A stretch of 6,800 bases of DNA from assembly GCA_013815395.1 (NCBI GenBank), contig JACDGH010000141.1, positions 1 through 6,800 on the forward strand, read 5' to 3'. Of the stretch, positions 1 to 5,453 are shown in pieces. Each line of letters starts with the position of its first letter. Position 1 is the first letter of the stretch. The notes under the pieces were generated by a model, which had not been told where the DNA came from, ran no database searches, and was given only the letters and a program-made list of their open reading frames with translations. A program made the position numbers and the translations under genes. The DNA is from Parachlamydiaceae bacterium. GTDB taxonomy: Bacteria > Chlamydiota > Chlamydiia > Chlamydiales > Parachlamydiaceae.

Positions 1-11
1 GCTTTAGAGTT

Positions 12-578
12 CTACACGATAGTTATACCGAATCCTCTCAACAATCCCACTGCTTCATAAAGCGAAAATTTTGCTTTTCTAATTTTATTCGTTTGAGGAT
101 CAAAATCATATCGCACAGATGATGTAAAAAGATCACAGTTATGAAACGCTGTCCCATATAAGTCTACCTCACCAAAATCTGCGCTAATGAGATTAGTGTT
201 TGTAAAGTGACATTCCTTTAGCTTATTTCCAACAAAGGAAATTTTTTTCATGTTAAGGTCTGAGAAATTGCAATAATGCAGTAAACAGTTTTCAAATTTT
301 GGGGAGAAAAAAGTTTTTTCACATTTGAAAAATTCAGCTCCTACTATTTTACAATCTACAAACCGTACGTCTTGAAAACGGCAACCATCTAGCTTTGCAA
401 GACTCAAATTACAATTCGTGAAAGTACAAGTACAAAAATGAGCGTTACGAAGAAGTGATTCTGAAAAATCACAGCTATTAAAGGAGCAGGAGTTAAAAAT
501 CTGATTTTCCAATGTTTTTTTTAAAAAATTCTCTGATTGAATTACTTGGTTTTCTAAACTTGATGATCGTTTTATCAT
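12..578 (-). CDS. Pentapeptide-repeat protein, 188 aa
   Basis: The protein is a near-continuous run of five-residue units with Phe or Leu at the centre (for example CSFNS, CDFSE, CRFQD, AEFFK, CNFSD, CHFTN, ADFGE) over about residues 28-150. Such runs fold into a right-handed quadrilateral beta-helix. A short non-repeat tail follows, ending in a GLLRGFG segment; similar tails occur on many pentapeptide proteins of this size. There is no signal peptide or membrane segment, so it should be cytosolic. Cysteine is unusually frequent at repeat positions. Some family members (Qnr, MfpA) mimic DNA and protect gyrase, but nothing here shows that role. The ATG at 578 is preceded by AGGA at a spacing of about 9 nt. 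The gene is divergent from the broken toxin gene and looks intact. The fold is a confident call; the function is unknown. Confidence 0.85.
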   Translation of the reverse strand: MIKRSSSLENQVIQSENFLKKTLENQIFNSCSFNSCDFSESLLRNAHFCTCTFTNCNLSLAKLDGCRFQDVRFVDCKIVGAEFFKCEKTFFSPKFENCLLHYCNFSDLNMKKISFVGNKLKECHFTNTNLISADFGEVDLYGTAFHNCDLFTSSVRYDFDPQTNKIRKAKFSLYEAVGLLRGFGITIV

Positions 579-637
579 TTTACCAATCCTGACTTGTGAA
601 ATTGAGATGTTAACCGAAAAAAAGAAGAAAAATCAAT

Positions 638-666
638 ATTTTGCTTCATTCTGATGTAAGGGTCAA
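638..666 (-). promoter_or_regulatory. Candidate promoter of the pentapeptide gene
   Basis: On the minus strand, TTGACC (661-666) lies 17 nt from CAAAAT (638-643), about 60 nt upstream of the start at 578. The -35 matches consensus at 5 of 6 positions and the -10 at 4 of 6. It is plausible but weak. Confidence 0.35.
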
Positions 667-750
667 AATTTGTTCGTTTGAGTTGAATGCTGCGCTTGAG
701 TGTGATATCCTAATGACCCACCTTGTTTGACTTGATTTTATATTTACTCT

Positions 751-779
751 TTTACAGAATATACCAGTATTGATATAAT
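751..779 (+). promoter_or_regulatory. Sigma-70 promoter of the toxin-antitoxin operon
   Basis: TTTACA (751-756), a 17-nt spacer, then a perfect TATAAT (774-779) preceded by TG at the extended -10 position. It ends 12 nt before the toxin ATG at 792. ATACCAGTAT (761-770), with 4-bp inverted arms, sits in the spacer, where an autoregulating antitoxin could bind. The promoter is convincing from sequence; the operator is a guess. Confidence 0.7.
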
Positions 780-791
780 GAAGGAAGCAGG

Positions 792-1181
792 ATGAGCATA
801 GAACAAAACGTTAAACCGCTGTTATGGGTAAGTTCTTCCAAAAAAGACCTCCTGGGAAATGCCGGAAGATGTAATTACAGACTTTGGATATGGATTATAT
901 CAAGCACAGACAGGAAAACATCCGGATATTGGTAAGCCTCTATCCGGTTTTGGGGGTGCGAGCGTCATTGAACTTGTTCAAGACCACAAAGGTGACACTT
1001 TTAGAGCTGTTTATACAGTTAAGTTTTCAGATGTCATATTGGTGTTGCATGCTTTTCAAAAGAAAAGTAAAAGGGGGATAGAAACTCCTAAGCAAGATAT
1101 GGAACTCATTCGCTTAGGCTTAAACTAGCCGAGAATATCTATAAAGATTGGAAACGTAAGGAAGGTAAAAACAATGGCTAA
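792..1181 (+). pseudogene. RelE/HigB-like (phage Gp49-type) toxin, broken by two frameshifts
   Basis: Three pieces in two frames make one toxin of about 129 aa. The N-terminus starts at ATG 792 behind AAGGA (781-785) and reads MSIEQNVKPLLWVSSSKKDLL. The sequence then moves by one base at the GGG run 854-856 into the frame holding EMPEDVITDFGYGLYQAQ, GFGGASVIEL and the FRAVYTVKF core. Near 1114-1118 it moves back, giving LKLAENIYKDWKRKEG and a stop at 1179-1181 that overlaps the antitoxin start by 8 nt. GFGG...ELV...G.FRAVYTV is the pattern of the phage-derived Gp49-like/HigB ribonuclease toxins. As written, only an 89-aa internal ORF (859-1128) stays open, without its native ends. The two indels have opposite sign, so they could be true decay or sequence errors. 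Family confidence is high; an active product is unlikely as read. Confidence 0.75.
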
Positions 1182-1521
1182 GCAAAAAGAAGAATCTCCA
1201 GAATATGAGATATCATCAGGCAATGTTTTTGCACATCTTGGATTGGAGCAATCAGAAGAACTCTTAGCTAGAGCAAAACTTCTGAATGATGTAAGCACTT
1301 TAATCAAGAATAGCGGCCTTTCTCAGAAAGAGGCTGCTGAAAAATTAGGAATCACGCAACCAAAAGTATCTATGTTAGTGAGCGGCCAACTTTCAGCGTT
1401 CAGCACAGATAGTTTAATCCACTATCTATCAATTCTTGGATGTGAAGTGCAAATTCGGGTGAAAAAGCCAAGATCTAGAGCAGGCATATTTCTTCATAGA
1501 GGTCACATCGCAGTTTGTTAA
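1174..1521 (+). CDS. XRE-type antitoxin (HigA-like), 115 aa
   Basis: A helix-turn-helix lies at about residues 47-75 (GLSQKEAAEKLGITQPKVS followed by MLVSGQLSAFS). The protein ends in a basic tail, KKPRSRAGIFLHRGHIAVC, as in the antitoxins paired with Gp49-like toxins. It should bind the toxin and repress the operon promoter near 751-779. AAGGAAGG (1158-1165) supports the ATG at 1174, and the start overlaps the reconstructed toxin end by 8 nt, a usual toxin-first arrangement. Unlike its toxin, this frame is intact, so it may now be an orphan antitoxin. The HTH and family call are good; the exact antitoxin subfamily is not certain. Confidence 0.85.
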   Translation: MAKQKEESPEYEISSGNVFAHLGLEQSEELLARAKLLNDVSTLIKNSGLSQKEAAEKLGITQPKVSMLVSGQLSAFSTDSLIHYLSILGCEVQIRVKKPRSRAGIFLHRGHIAVC

Positions 1522-1576
1522 AAAAATTTATTGAACAGAGATTCATAAATTCTATTAGAAAGGCAAGACTTTATAC

Positions 1577-1828
1577 ATGAATCCAAAAATCCCAGCTCCA
1601 TTATCTCCTTTAGCAAAAACCATAGTCATTGATGGCCTTTATGAGCATTACAGGGGTCTCTGTTATCAGGTTCTTGCTGTAGCCCGTCATAGTGAAACTT
1701 TGAAGGAGCTTATAGTTTATCAAGCTTTATACGGAGAAAAAGATGTATGGGTACATCCTCTTGCCATGTTTCTAGAAAATGTGACTGTAGAGGGAAAATC
1801 ACAGTCCAGATTCAAGCCTATACAATAA
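1577..1828 (+). CDS. DUF1653 domain protein, 83 aa
   Basis: Residues 19-80 show the DUF1653 pattern: GLYEHYRG, then YQVLAVARHSETLKELIVYQ, then ALYGE, VWVHPLAMFLENV and a final RF. This is a small single-domain cytosolic protein family of unknown biochemical function, common in bacteria as a stand-alone gene or a fused domain. It begins 55 nt after the antitoxin and is probably co-transcribed. GAAAGG (1558-1563) lies about 13 nt before the ATG, longer than ideal, but no other in-frame start exists upstream. The full family length is present, with no sign of damage. Confidence 0.85.
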   Translation: MNPKIPAPLSPLAKTIVIDGLYEHYRGLCYQVLAVARHSETLKELIVYQALYGEKDVWVHPLAMFLENVTVEGKSQSRFKPIQ

Positions 1829-1837
1829 ATCCTTCCT

Positions 1838-1868
1838 TGGCACAAATTTGTGGCACAATGGTGGCACA
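1838..1868 (+). repeat. Three direct TGGCACA repeats, candidate integrase arm sites
   Basis: TGGCACA occurs at 1838, 1851 and 1862 (steps of 13 and 11 bp). CACAAATTTGTG (1841-1852) within it is a perfect palindrome. Short direct repeats at helical-turn spacing, about 150 bp from a tRNA-like core, are the expected layout of arm-type binding sites of a tyrosine integrase. The role is inferred from position. Confidence 0.4.
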
Positions 1869-1942
1869 GTGCCGTCCTATTTTCATCAACAAATCTCAGT
1901 AATTGGCAATTGAACTTTAGCCCCTACCCATGCTATCATTTT

Positions 1943-1969
1943 GCTGTGAGCAGTGAATAACTGCTGTGA
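1943..1969. repeat. Short inverted and direct repeat before the tRNA-like core
   Basis: AGCAGT (1949-1954) and ACTGCT (1960-1965) form a 6-bp stem with a 5-nt loop, and GCTGTGA is repeated directly at 1943 and 1963. It lies where the 5' half of a tRNA would be but cannot form tRNA arms. The function is unknown. Confidence 0.3.
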
Positions 1970-1983
1970 AGTGAAGGAAGTCT

Positions 1984-2044
1984 GCGGACTCATAACCCGC
2001 TGGTCGCTGGCTCAAGTCCAGCTTGCCCCACTTTTTTCCATCAC
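1984..2044 (+). other. tRNA-Met 3'-half attachment core (att copy 1)
   Basis: The sequence folds as the 3' half of a tRNA. The anticodon arm has stem GCGG/CCGC closed by an A-C mismatch and loop CTCATAA, with anticodon CAT. The T arm has perfect stem GCTGG/CCAGC and loop CTCAAGT, and the 3' acceptor strand TTGCCCC plus A ends at 2030. No GGGGCAA 5' acceptor strand or D arm lies upstream, so this is not a complete tRNA. From 1989 to 2044 it is repeated at 5863-5918 (50 of 56 identical). The 3' ends of tRNA genes are classic island integration sites, which is the reading offered here. Confidence 0.7.
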
Positions 2045-2076
2045 AAGATATATTCAATCCTAATGTTGGAAGCCTA
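2045..2076 (+). repeat. Short repeat shared with the VOC remnant end (copy 1)
   Basis: AATCCTAATGTT-x-GAAGCCTA (2056-2076) matches 4565-4585 at 20 of 21 positions, and CAAGAT precedes both copies. In the second copy the segment covers the end of the VOC remnant and its junction with the acetyltransferase remnant. Here it starts right after the tRNA-like core. It may be a duplicated scrap of that junction or a chance match. Confidence 0.35.
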
Positions 2077-2239
2077 AAACAATGATCCACTTTGAAGTGT
2101 ATCTTGAACTCGATGCCTAAATAAATTTCGCATTCGCTTTTGATAAAACGATCCTATCTCTGAGCGAAGCTCCTTGGAGTACATGTGATCTTCACCGCCC
2201 TTTAATTCCGCCGAATTGTTGATTCTAATACACAAAGTT
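2074..2239 (-). other. Open frame fragment, unrecognised
   Basis: A minus-strand frame stays open for about 55 codons and ends at TAG (2074-2076). The first ATG is at 2184, giving 36 aa that begin MYSKELRSEIGSFYQKRMRN. The open frame runs upstream past that ATG (AELKGGEDH) without another start. Composition is protein-like (Lys/Arg/Glu-rich with regular hydrophobics), so it could be the C-terminal end of a truncated gene. I do not recognise it. Confidence 0.3.
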
Positions 2240-2247
2240 CATAAATG

Positions 2248-2393
2248 GGGTCAGTTCTCACACTTCTATTAGAAAAAACGGATTTTTTATTGCCAAAATA
2301 AGATAAGCCCTTAAGATCATCTATGTCGATCTTAGATCTATTTACGAATTGTGATCCCTGTTTTTTTTAAATTGGAAGTGCGAGGTCTGACCC
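2248..2393. mobile_element. Possible 146-bp MITE/REP-like element with inverted ends
   Basis: The left end, GGGTCAGTTCTCACACTTCT (2248-2267), and the reverse complement of 2374-2393 match at 16 of 20 positions, sharing GGGTCAG and CACTTC. Inside, TAAGATC (2312-2318) and GATCTTA (2328-2334) form a perfect 7-bp hairpin with a 9-nt loop. There is no coding capacity. GGGTCAGA-type ends recall those seen near REP-associated or IS200-like (Y1) transposases, but no transposase is here and no target duplication is clear. Confidence 0.4.
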
Positions 2394-2524
2394 GGGTTTT
2401 CTTGGGTAGTAAGAGGATTTTTTGAATGAATTCCATCAGTTAGAAAAATCTGATAACAATCTCGAGAAAAAAAGCTTTCTAATTTTAGAAGGCGTTTAGC
2501 TAGAATGTCGCTTGCATCTATCAT
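2342..2524 (-). CDS. Small hypothetical ORF downstream of the Fic gene, 60 aa
   Basis: It begins 20 nt after the Fic stop, in the same direction, with MIDASDILAKRLLKLESFFS. About the last 17 codons lie in the right end of the candidate inverted-repeat element, so the natural C-terminus may have been replaced by the insertion. There is no clear ribosome binding site, only an A/T-rich leader. It could be a truncated third gene of the operon, or chance. No family is recognised. Confidence 0.3.
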   Translation of the reverse strand: MIDASDILAKRLLKLESFFSRDCYQIFLTDGIHSKNPLTTQENPGQTSHFQFKKNRDHNS

Positions 2525-2543
2525 AATTTTTTAAATTAGGTTT

Positions 2544-3509
2544 TTACTCACGGTATAATTTGTAATATTTCTCATAGCCTAAGCCTGGGGGTGGCTGTTG
2601 CTTTGCTCCTTTTAATAAAAAGAAATCTGCGAGAGCTTTATTTTCTTGTAAAATTGTAATTTGAAAAGATGTCAAACCGCTTTTATCTTTGGTATCAACA
2701 TCAGCCCCCAAAGCCACTAAAAGTTTAACGATCTCTTCTAAACCAGCTTTAACAGATAATTGTAGAGCTCTATGACCATTTGAAGTTTGATCATTCGGGC
2801 TACATCCACTTCTTAATAAGGCTTTCACTATTGCGAGCCCTTTTTCTCCACTGATGTGTGTCCGGTAGAAGCTATTCCTAATCAGCTCACTAAGATTTGG
2901 GTCTCTCGCTCCTAGCTTATTCATAAAATCAACCAAAGGCACATAATCGCCCTTATCAGCACTCTTAAGCGTTTTAATATAGTCTTTGCGTACAACACCT
3001 TCTTGATTCAAATGACTTGGCCATACAGGATGTTGACATTTGAAAGCCAAAAGAAAACGATCGGCGATTAAGCGCGAAAAGCGACCATTACCATTCTCAA
3101 ACGGATGAATAAAAACTAAGCGGTGATGCACTCTTGCAGCCATTTCTACAAACGTAAGCTCAACAGGGTATTCCGACCAAGAGGAAACTTCTAGGCAAAG
3201 CTCTGCAAGTTGTGTAGGTATTAAGCTGGGGTTAATGCCTATAGATGTTATAGATTTTCTGTATACTCCTGCCCATTCCCACACATTACCAAACATAGCT
3301 TGATGGATAGCTTTAAGTTCTTTTAATTGAAACCAGTTTTTTGGATCGCCAACCGTTCCTCGCAGGTATTTTCTTTGGGCATTCATGATATTTTCTGCTT
3401 CCACACGATTGAGATCATGTAAATGATGAACCCAAACAGGAATAAGACCGCTATAATCACCTATGGGAATCGCTCCTTCCGGAAATTCAAATCGCTCAGG
3501 CATTTTCAT
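2544..3509 (-). CDS. Fic protein, mobile mystery protein B type, with ankyrin-like C-terminus
   Basis: The 321-aa protein has a Fic/DOC domain at about residues 1-205. The catalytic loop HPFENGNGRFSR (135-146) keeps the His, the acidic residue, the GNGR phosphate-binding residues and the final Arg, so AMP or another nucleotide monophosphate could be transferred to a target Ser, Thr or Tyr. The opening, with PIGDYSGLIPVWVHHLHDLN and then NAQRKYLRG, is that of mobile mystery protein B. Residues 222-303 look like two to three ankyrin repeats (LLRSGCSPND; HRALQLSVKAGLEEIVKLLV; ALGADVDTKD), which the usual single-domain family lacks; they may bind the target or a partner. No (S/T)xxxE(G/N) inhibitory motif is visible. 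ATG 3509 lies inside the last codons of the upstream regulator (14-nt overlap), so translation is probably coupled. ATG 3503 is an alternative start. The frame is intact. Confidence 0.88.
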   Translation of the reverse strand: MKMPERFEFPEGAIPIGDYSGLIPVWVHHLHDLNRVEAENIMNAQRKYLRGTVGDPKNWFQLKELKAIHQAMFGNVWEWAGVYRKSITSIGINPSLIPTQLAELCLEVSSWSEYPVELTFVEMAARVHHRLVFIHPFENGNGRFSRLIADRFLLAFKCQHPVWPSHLNQEGVVRKDYIKTLKSADKGDYVPLVDFMNKLGARDPNLSELIRNSFYRTHISGEKGLAIVKALLRSGCSPNDQTSNGHRALQLSVKAGLEEIVKLLVALGADVDTKDKSGLTSFQITILQENKALADFFLLKGAKQQPPPGLGYEKYYKLYRE

Positions 3510-3963
3510 CCCATAATTTAAAATTTGGTCCTTGCAGAAGCCGTTCCTCTTCTTGCTTGATTAATTCTATAATAAATCTAGGATCAGGCTGTTGGTCTTC
3601 TAAATTCATCGTTCCTTTGAGATAGCCAACTTGTTTTTCAGCCATTTTTCTGGCTTGCATACGTCGAATATTATCTATTGAATCTTGTAGAAGTGGAACA
3701 ATAACAAGATCACATAAAATTGCGCTTAAAATTTTGTTTAGTGTTGACAGATTTGCATCTCTTTCCTCTTGCTCAATGCGGGAGATTGTAGATTGGGGAA
3801 CTCCGGCTCTTTTTGCCAAAGCCTTTTGCGACATTCCTAATTGCACACGAACCGATGTAATAAGAGCTCCAATCGTAAGACCTCTAACGGCAACTCTTGT
3901 TTTTTGAGCGGCTTGCATGATCTCTTCAATAAGAAGCTTTTCTGAAGGCGAATAGTGTTTCAT
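3496..3963 (-). CDS. XRE regulator, mobile mystery protein A type (probable antitoxin partner of Fic)
   Basis: In this 155-aa protein, residues 33-88 form a Cro/C1-type HTH (MSQKALAKRAGVPQSTISRI, then EQEERDANLSTLNKIL). Position directly upstream of a mobile mystery B Fic gene, the length and the RGLTIGALITSVRVQLGMSQ opening fit mobile mystery protein A. This pair is known to occur together in varied mobile contexts and has been likened to an addiction module. The C-terminal third (95-155) is charged and helical and might contact Fic. GAGGT sits about 6 nt before the ATG, and a good promoter lies just upstream. It probably represses its own promoter. It has no (S/T)xxxE(G/N) motif, so a VbhA-type inhibition of Fic is not evident. 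Confidence 0.82.
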   Translation of the reverse strand: MKHYSPSEKLLIEEIMQAAQKTRVAVRGLTIGALITSVRVQLGMSQKALAKRAGVPQSTISRIEQEERDANLSTLNKILSAILCDLVIVPLLQDSIDNIRRMQARKMAEKQVGYLKGTMNLEDQQPDPRFIIELIKQEEERLLQGPNFKLWDENA

Positions 3964-3981
3964 AAGTTTACCTCATATTTA

Positions 3982-4009
3982 ATGATAGCATATACGATAT
4001 AATTTTCAA
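3982..4009 (-). promoter_or_regulatory. Promoter of the XRE-Fic operon
   Basis: On the minus strand TTGAAA (4004-4009), a 16-nt spacer and TATCAT (3982-3987) with TGC directly before it form an extended -10 promoter. The start of transcription would fall about 12 nt before ATG 3963, leaving a very short leader with GAGGT. AT-rich near-palindromic sequence in and after the spacer is a possible operator for the HTH protein. Confidence 0.6.
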
Positions 4010-4199
4010 TAAAAAAAATGCCAATATGGCATTAAAATTGTGCAAAATATATCGCAAAAGCTATGTGCTAAGGGAAAAACAAGGAATTCCATGAAAAGAA
4101 TAATGTTTATAAAGGTGTCCATTTTTGGTTTGAGAAAGAGGTTGGTTATCATCATGAATAGACTATCAAGTAAGAGTAAAAATGGTGATTTGTGACAGA

Positions 4200-4438
4200 A
4201 TGACAAACCAAAGCTTTCGCGAGCGCAGACGAGGGAAATCCCCGTTATAGTTGCCGCCCGTAATATTGAGGAAGGTTGTAATGCACTAGGAATAAGCCGA
4301 AACTGTGATTATGAATGGATTAAGCTGCCGGAATTTTGCCAAGAGATTGCACGTCTGCGTGAAGAATTGGTTAATGAAGCTGTTGCACACCTCAAAGCGA
4401 GCGCAACTAAGGCGGCCTATCATGCTAAGTGGACTTGA
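4200..4438 (+). pseudogene. Phage-type HTH protein remnant (terminase small subunit-like)
   Basis: The frame reads LSRAQTREIPVIVAARNIEE, then GCNALGISRN, YEWIKLPEFCQEI and LREELVNEAVAHLKASATKA, ending at TGA 4436-4438. The pattern (IEEGC..LGISRN..YEWIK.PEF, then NEAVAHLKASATKA) is that of small phage HTH proteins of the terminase-small-subunit or phBC6A51 type. ATG 4200 (MTNQ) is in another frame; one missing A in the AAA run 4211-4212 region would join MTNQ to KLSRAQ. After the ATKAAY segment the frame is lost, and the domain's C-terminal half is missing. It is a fragment, not a working gene. Confidence 0.6.
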
Positions 4439-4579
4439 ATATTATTCCAAAGAGACCCTCCAACCGCAAGAGGGACAATCCATTTATTTTTACGATTATG
4501 ATAACCACTTATTCGAACTACATACGGGTAATCTGGCAATGCGGTTAAATATTACCAAGATTCTAATCCTAATGTTTGA
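4428..4579 (+). pseudogene. Fosfomycin-resistance-like VOC (glyoxalase) protein, C-terminal remnant
   Basis: The translation carries KETLQPQEGQ followed by SIYFYDYDNHLFELHTGNL, a hallmark C-terminal strand of FosX/FosA/FosB-type VOC metalloenzymes. The Glu of FELH is the usual third metal ligand in this family. The rest of the domain, with the N-terminal metal ligands, is absent. One missing base near 4548 would restore RLKYYQDSNPNV and a stop at 4577-4579, which fits a family end. It is fused upstream to the HTH remnant and downstream to the acetyltransferase remnant, so no active enzyme is expected. Confidence 0.65.
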
Positions 4580-4585
4580 AGCCTA
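4565..4585 (+). repeat. Short repeat shared with 2056-2076 (copy 2)
   Basis: This is the second copy of the 21-bp sequence AATCCTAATGTT-x-GAAGCCTA (20 of 21 identical, same orientation). It covers the natural end of the VOC remnant and the start of the acetyltransferase remnant. Confidence 0.35.
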
Positions 4586-4850
4586 CTCAGGGAATTTTAA
4601 GCTCATTCGTTCTCAAGGACAAGTGGTAGGAGTGTTGTGCCTCACTCGGAAAGGTAATTTGCTTATTGAAACAATATTGCAAGAGTCTATTTTTGATATT
4701 GTTTTAGAGGCTTGTCATCAAGAGTCAATACCTTTAAAAGGAGTTTTTGGAAACTTGAATTTTTCTGGGCCATTTTTGGAATATCTTAAGATGAAAAAAA
4801 TTATTCAGAAAGTCATCGACAGTCTTTGGCAGTTGGTTAACTTGGGCTAA
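4580..4850 (+). pseudogene. GNAT-type acetyltransferase fragment
   Basis: The reading KLIRSQGQVVGVLCLTRKGN, LLIETILQE, IFDIVLEACHQESIPLKGVF and FLEYLKMKKIIQK resembles acetyltransferases in which a LIETIL strand, an I-L helix and a PLKGV segment precede a FW.YLK...IIQKE motif. The N-terminal part is missing and the end after IIQK looks replaced. The reading frame is continuous with the VOC remnant, so a naive gene call gives one chimeric 181-aa protein from 4305. I read it as debris. The GNAT assignment rests on pattern alone. Confidence 0.45.
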
Positions 4851-4870
4851 GAAATCGATAAAAGACTACT

Positions 4871-5383
4871 CTATAGATTGTCTGACCCCGAGCATTCCAC
4901 AGAAGAACCTAGATAAGGGGTTCCTTCTAAAAGATCATTTGCTCTTTTAGGGGGAAAGCCACACCCATGTACAGAATGTTCAATAACGGTCGTCATGTGT
5001 GCTTTGAAGGTAGGAAAAAGTTGTCTGTAAGCGTTGCATACAGTTAATTCCATCTTTTTGTCATGAAAGACAAATGGGAATATGTCCCCATCCTTAAGGC
5101 AAGATCCCTTTTCATTTACAAATACTTCCACAGGAATTTCTGAAATAAAATCTGCTCCCTTCTTAGCAGTAAAGATTTTAACAGGAACTTGACCGCTTGG
5201 ACCCATCGTATATGGCGGGGCTATCGTCACCACTCCCCATAATGTTCCGCTATCTTTCATTCGTGAAGCTACTTCAGCCACTTTTGCTGATATAGTTTTC
5301 CGTACATCAGGTTTCTGTTCCTCTAGAAATTGAACATCAGCTTGCCACATAAGATAACTTGCTTCTGGTTTCACACATATCAT
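4871..5383 (-). CDS. Hypothetical protein, 170 aa, unrecognised
   Basis: The frame is intact. A longer start at 5413 exists, but AAAGGAG lies 5 nt before the internal ATG at 5383, so MICVKPEASYLMWQADVQFL is the likely N-terminus. The protein is soluble, with no signal peptide or membrane segment. A helical N-terminal third (EEQKPDVRKTISAKVAEVAS) is followed by beta-rich sequence (LWGVVTIAPPYTM, QVPVKIFTAKKG, IPVEVFVNEKG). The C-terminal part is rich in His and Cys (HMTTVIEHSVHGCGF) and could bind metal, though no known motif fits. The last codons (SGSDNL) read through a GGGGTCAGACA motif like the inverted ends at 2248-2393, so the C-terminus may be altered. A modest promoter lies upstream. 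Family and function are unknown. Confidence 0.65.
   Translation of the reverse strand: MICVKPEASYLMWQADVQFLEEQKPDVRKTISAKVAEVASRMKDSGTLWGVVTIAPPYTMGPSGQVPVKIFTAKKGADFISEIPVEVFVNEKGSCLKDGDIFPFVFHDKKMELTVCNAYRQLFPTFKAHMTTVIEHSVHGCGFPPKRANDLLEGTPYLGSSVECSGSDNL
4879..4889 (-). repeat. Solitary GGGGTCAGACA motif
   Basis: On the minus strand GGGGTCAGACA repeats the end motif of the element at 2248-2393. It forms the last sense codons of the hypothetical gene. No partner end is seen nearby. Confidence 0.25.
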
Positions 5384-5411
5384 AAAAACTCCTTTTTTAC
5401 GAGCTGGAGAC

Positions 5412-5440
5412 ATCTTAATTTTTTAGCTAAGATTTTGCAA
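5412..5440 (-). promoter_or_regulatory. Candidate promoter of the hypothetical gene
   Basis: TTGCAA (5435-5440), a 17-nt spacer and TAAGAT (5412-5417) on the minus strand lie 29 nt before the preferred ATG at 5383. Each box matches consensus at 4 of 6 positions. This also favours the shorter start, since the ATG at 5413 would lie within the -10. Confidence 0.4.
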
Positions 5441-5453
5441 GAAAAAGATTTAC

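Noticed and set aside
575..708. A minus-strand 44-codon open frame ending in ATGA overlap with the pentapeptide start, as a leader peptide
   Set aside because: The overlap is suggestive, but the only ATG gives 24 aa with no ribosome binding site, and the frame covers the candidate promoter. Likely chance.
884..1081. A 65-aa plus-strand ORF
   Set aside because: It is an out-of-frame shadow of the toxin remnant with no ribosome binding site and no recognisable sequence.
859..1128. An 89-aa stand-alone gene
   Set aside because: The ATG lies inside the toxin, has no ribosome binding site, and both native toxin ends are found in another frame on either side.
1125..1307. A minus-strand ORF of 60 aa
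   Set aside because: It lies antisense to the start of the intact antitoxin gene and shows no family pattern.
1984..2030. A functional tRNA-Met gene
   Set aside because: The 5' acceptor strand and D arm are missing and the anticodon stem has a mismatch; only the 3' half is present.
4072..4161. A plus-strand scrap reading GVHFWFEKEVGYHHE
   Set aside because: It looks protein-like but is only 29 codons between stops, without a start or a known family.
4006..4206. A minus-strand hydrophobic ORF of 66 aa
   Set aside because: Phe/Leu/Ile-rich translation of AT-rich DNA over the Fic operon promoter; no ribosome binding site. It could mimic a membrane peptide, but nothing supports it.
4305..4850. 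A single 181-aa protein
   Set aside because: Its first 39 codons run out of frame through the HTH remnant, and the rest joins VOC and GNAT fragments. It is reported as remnants instead.
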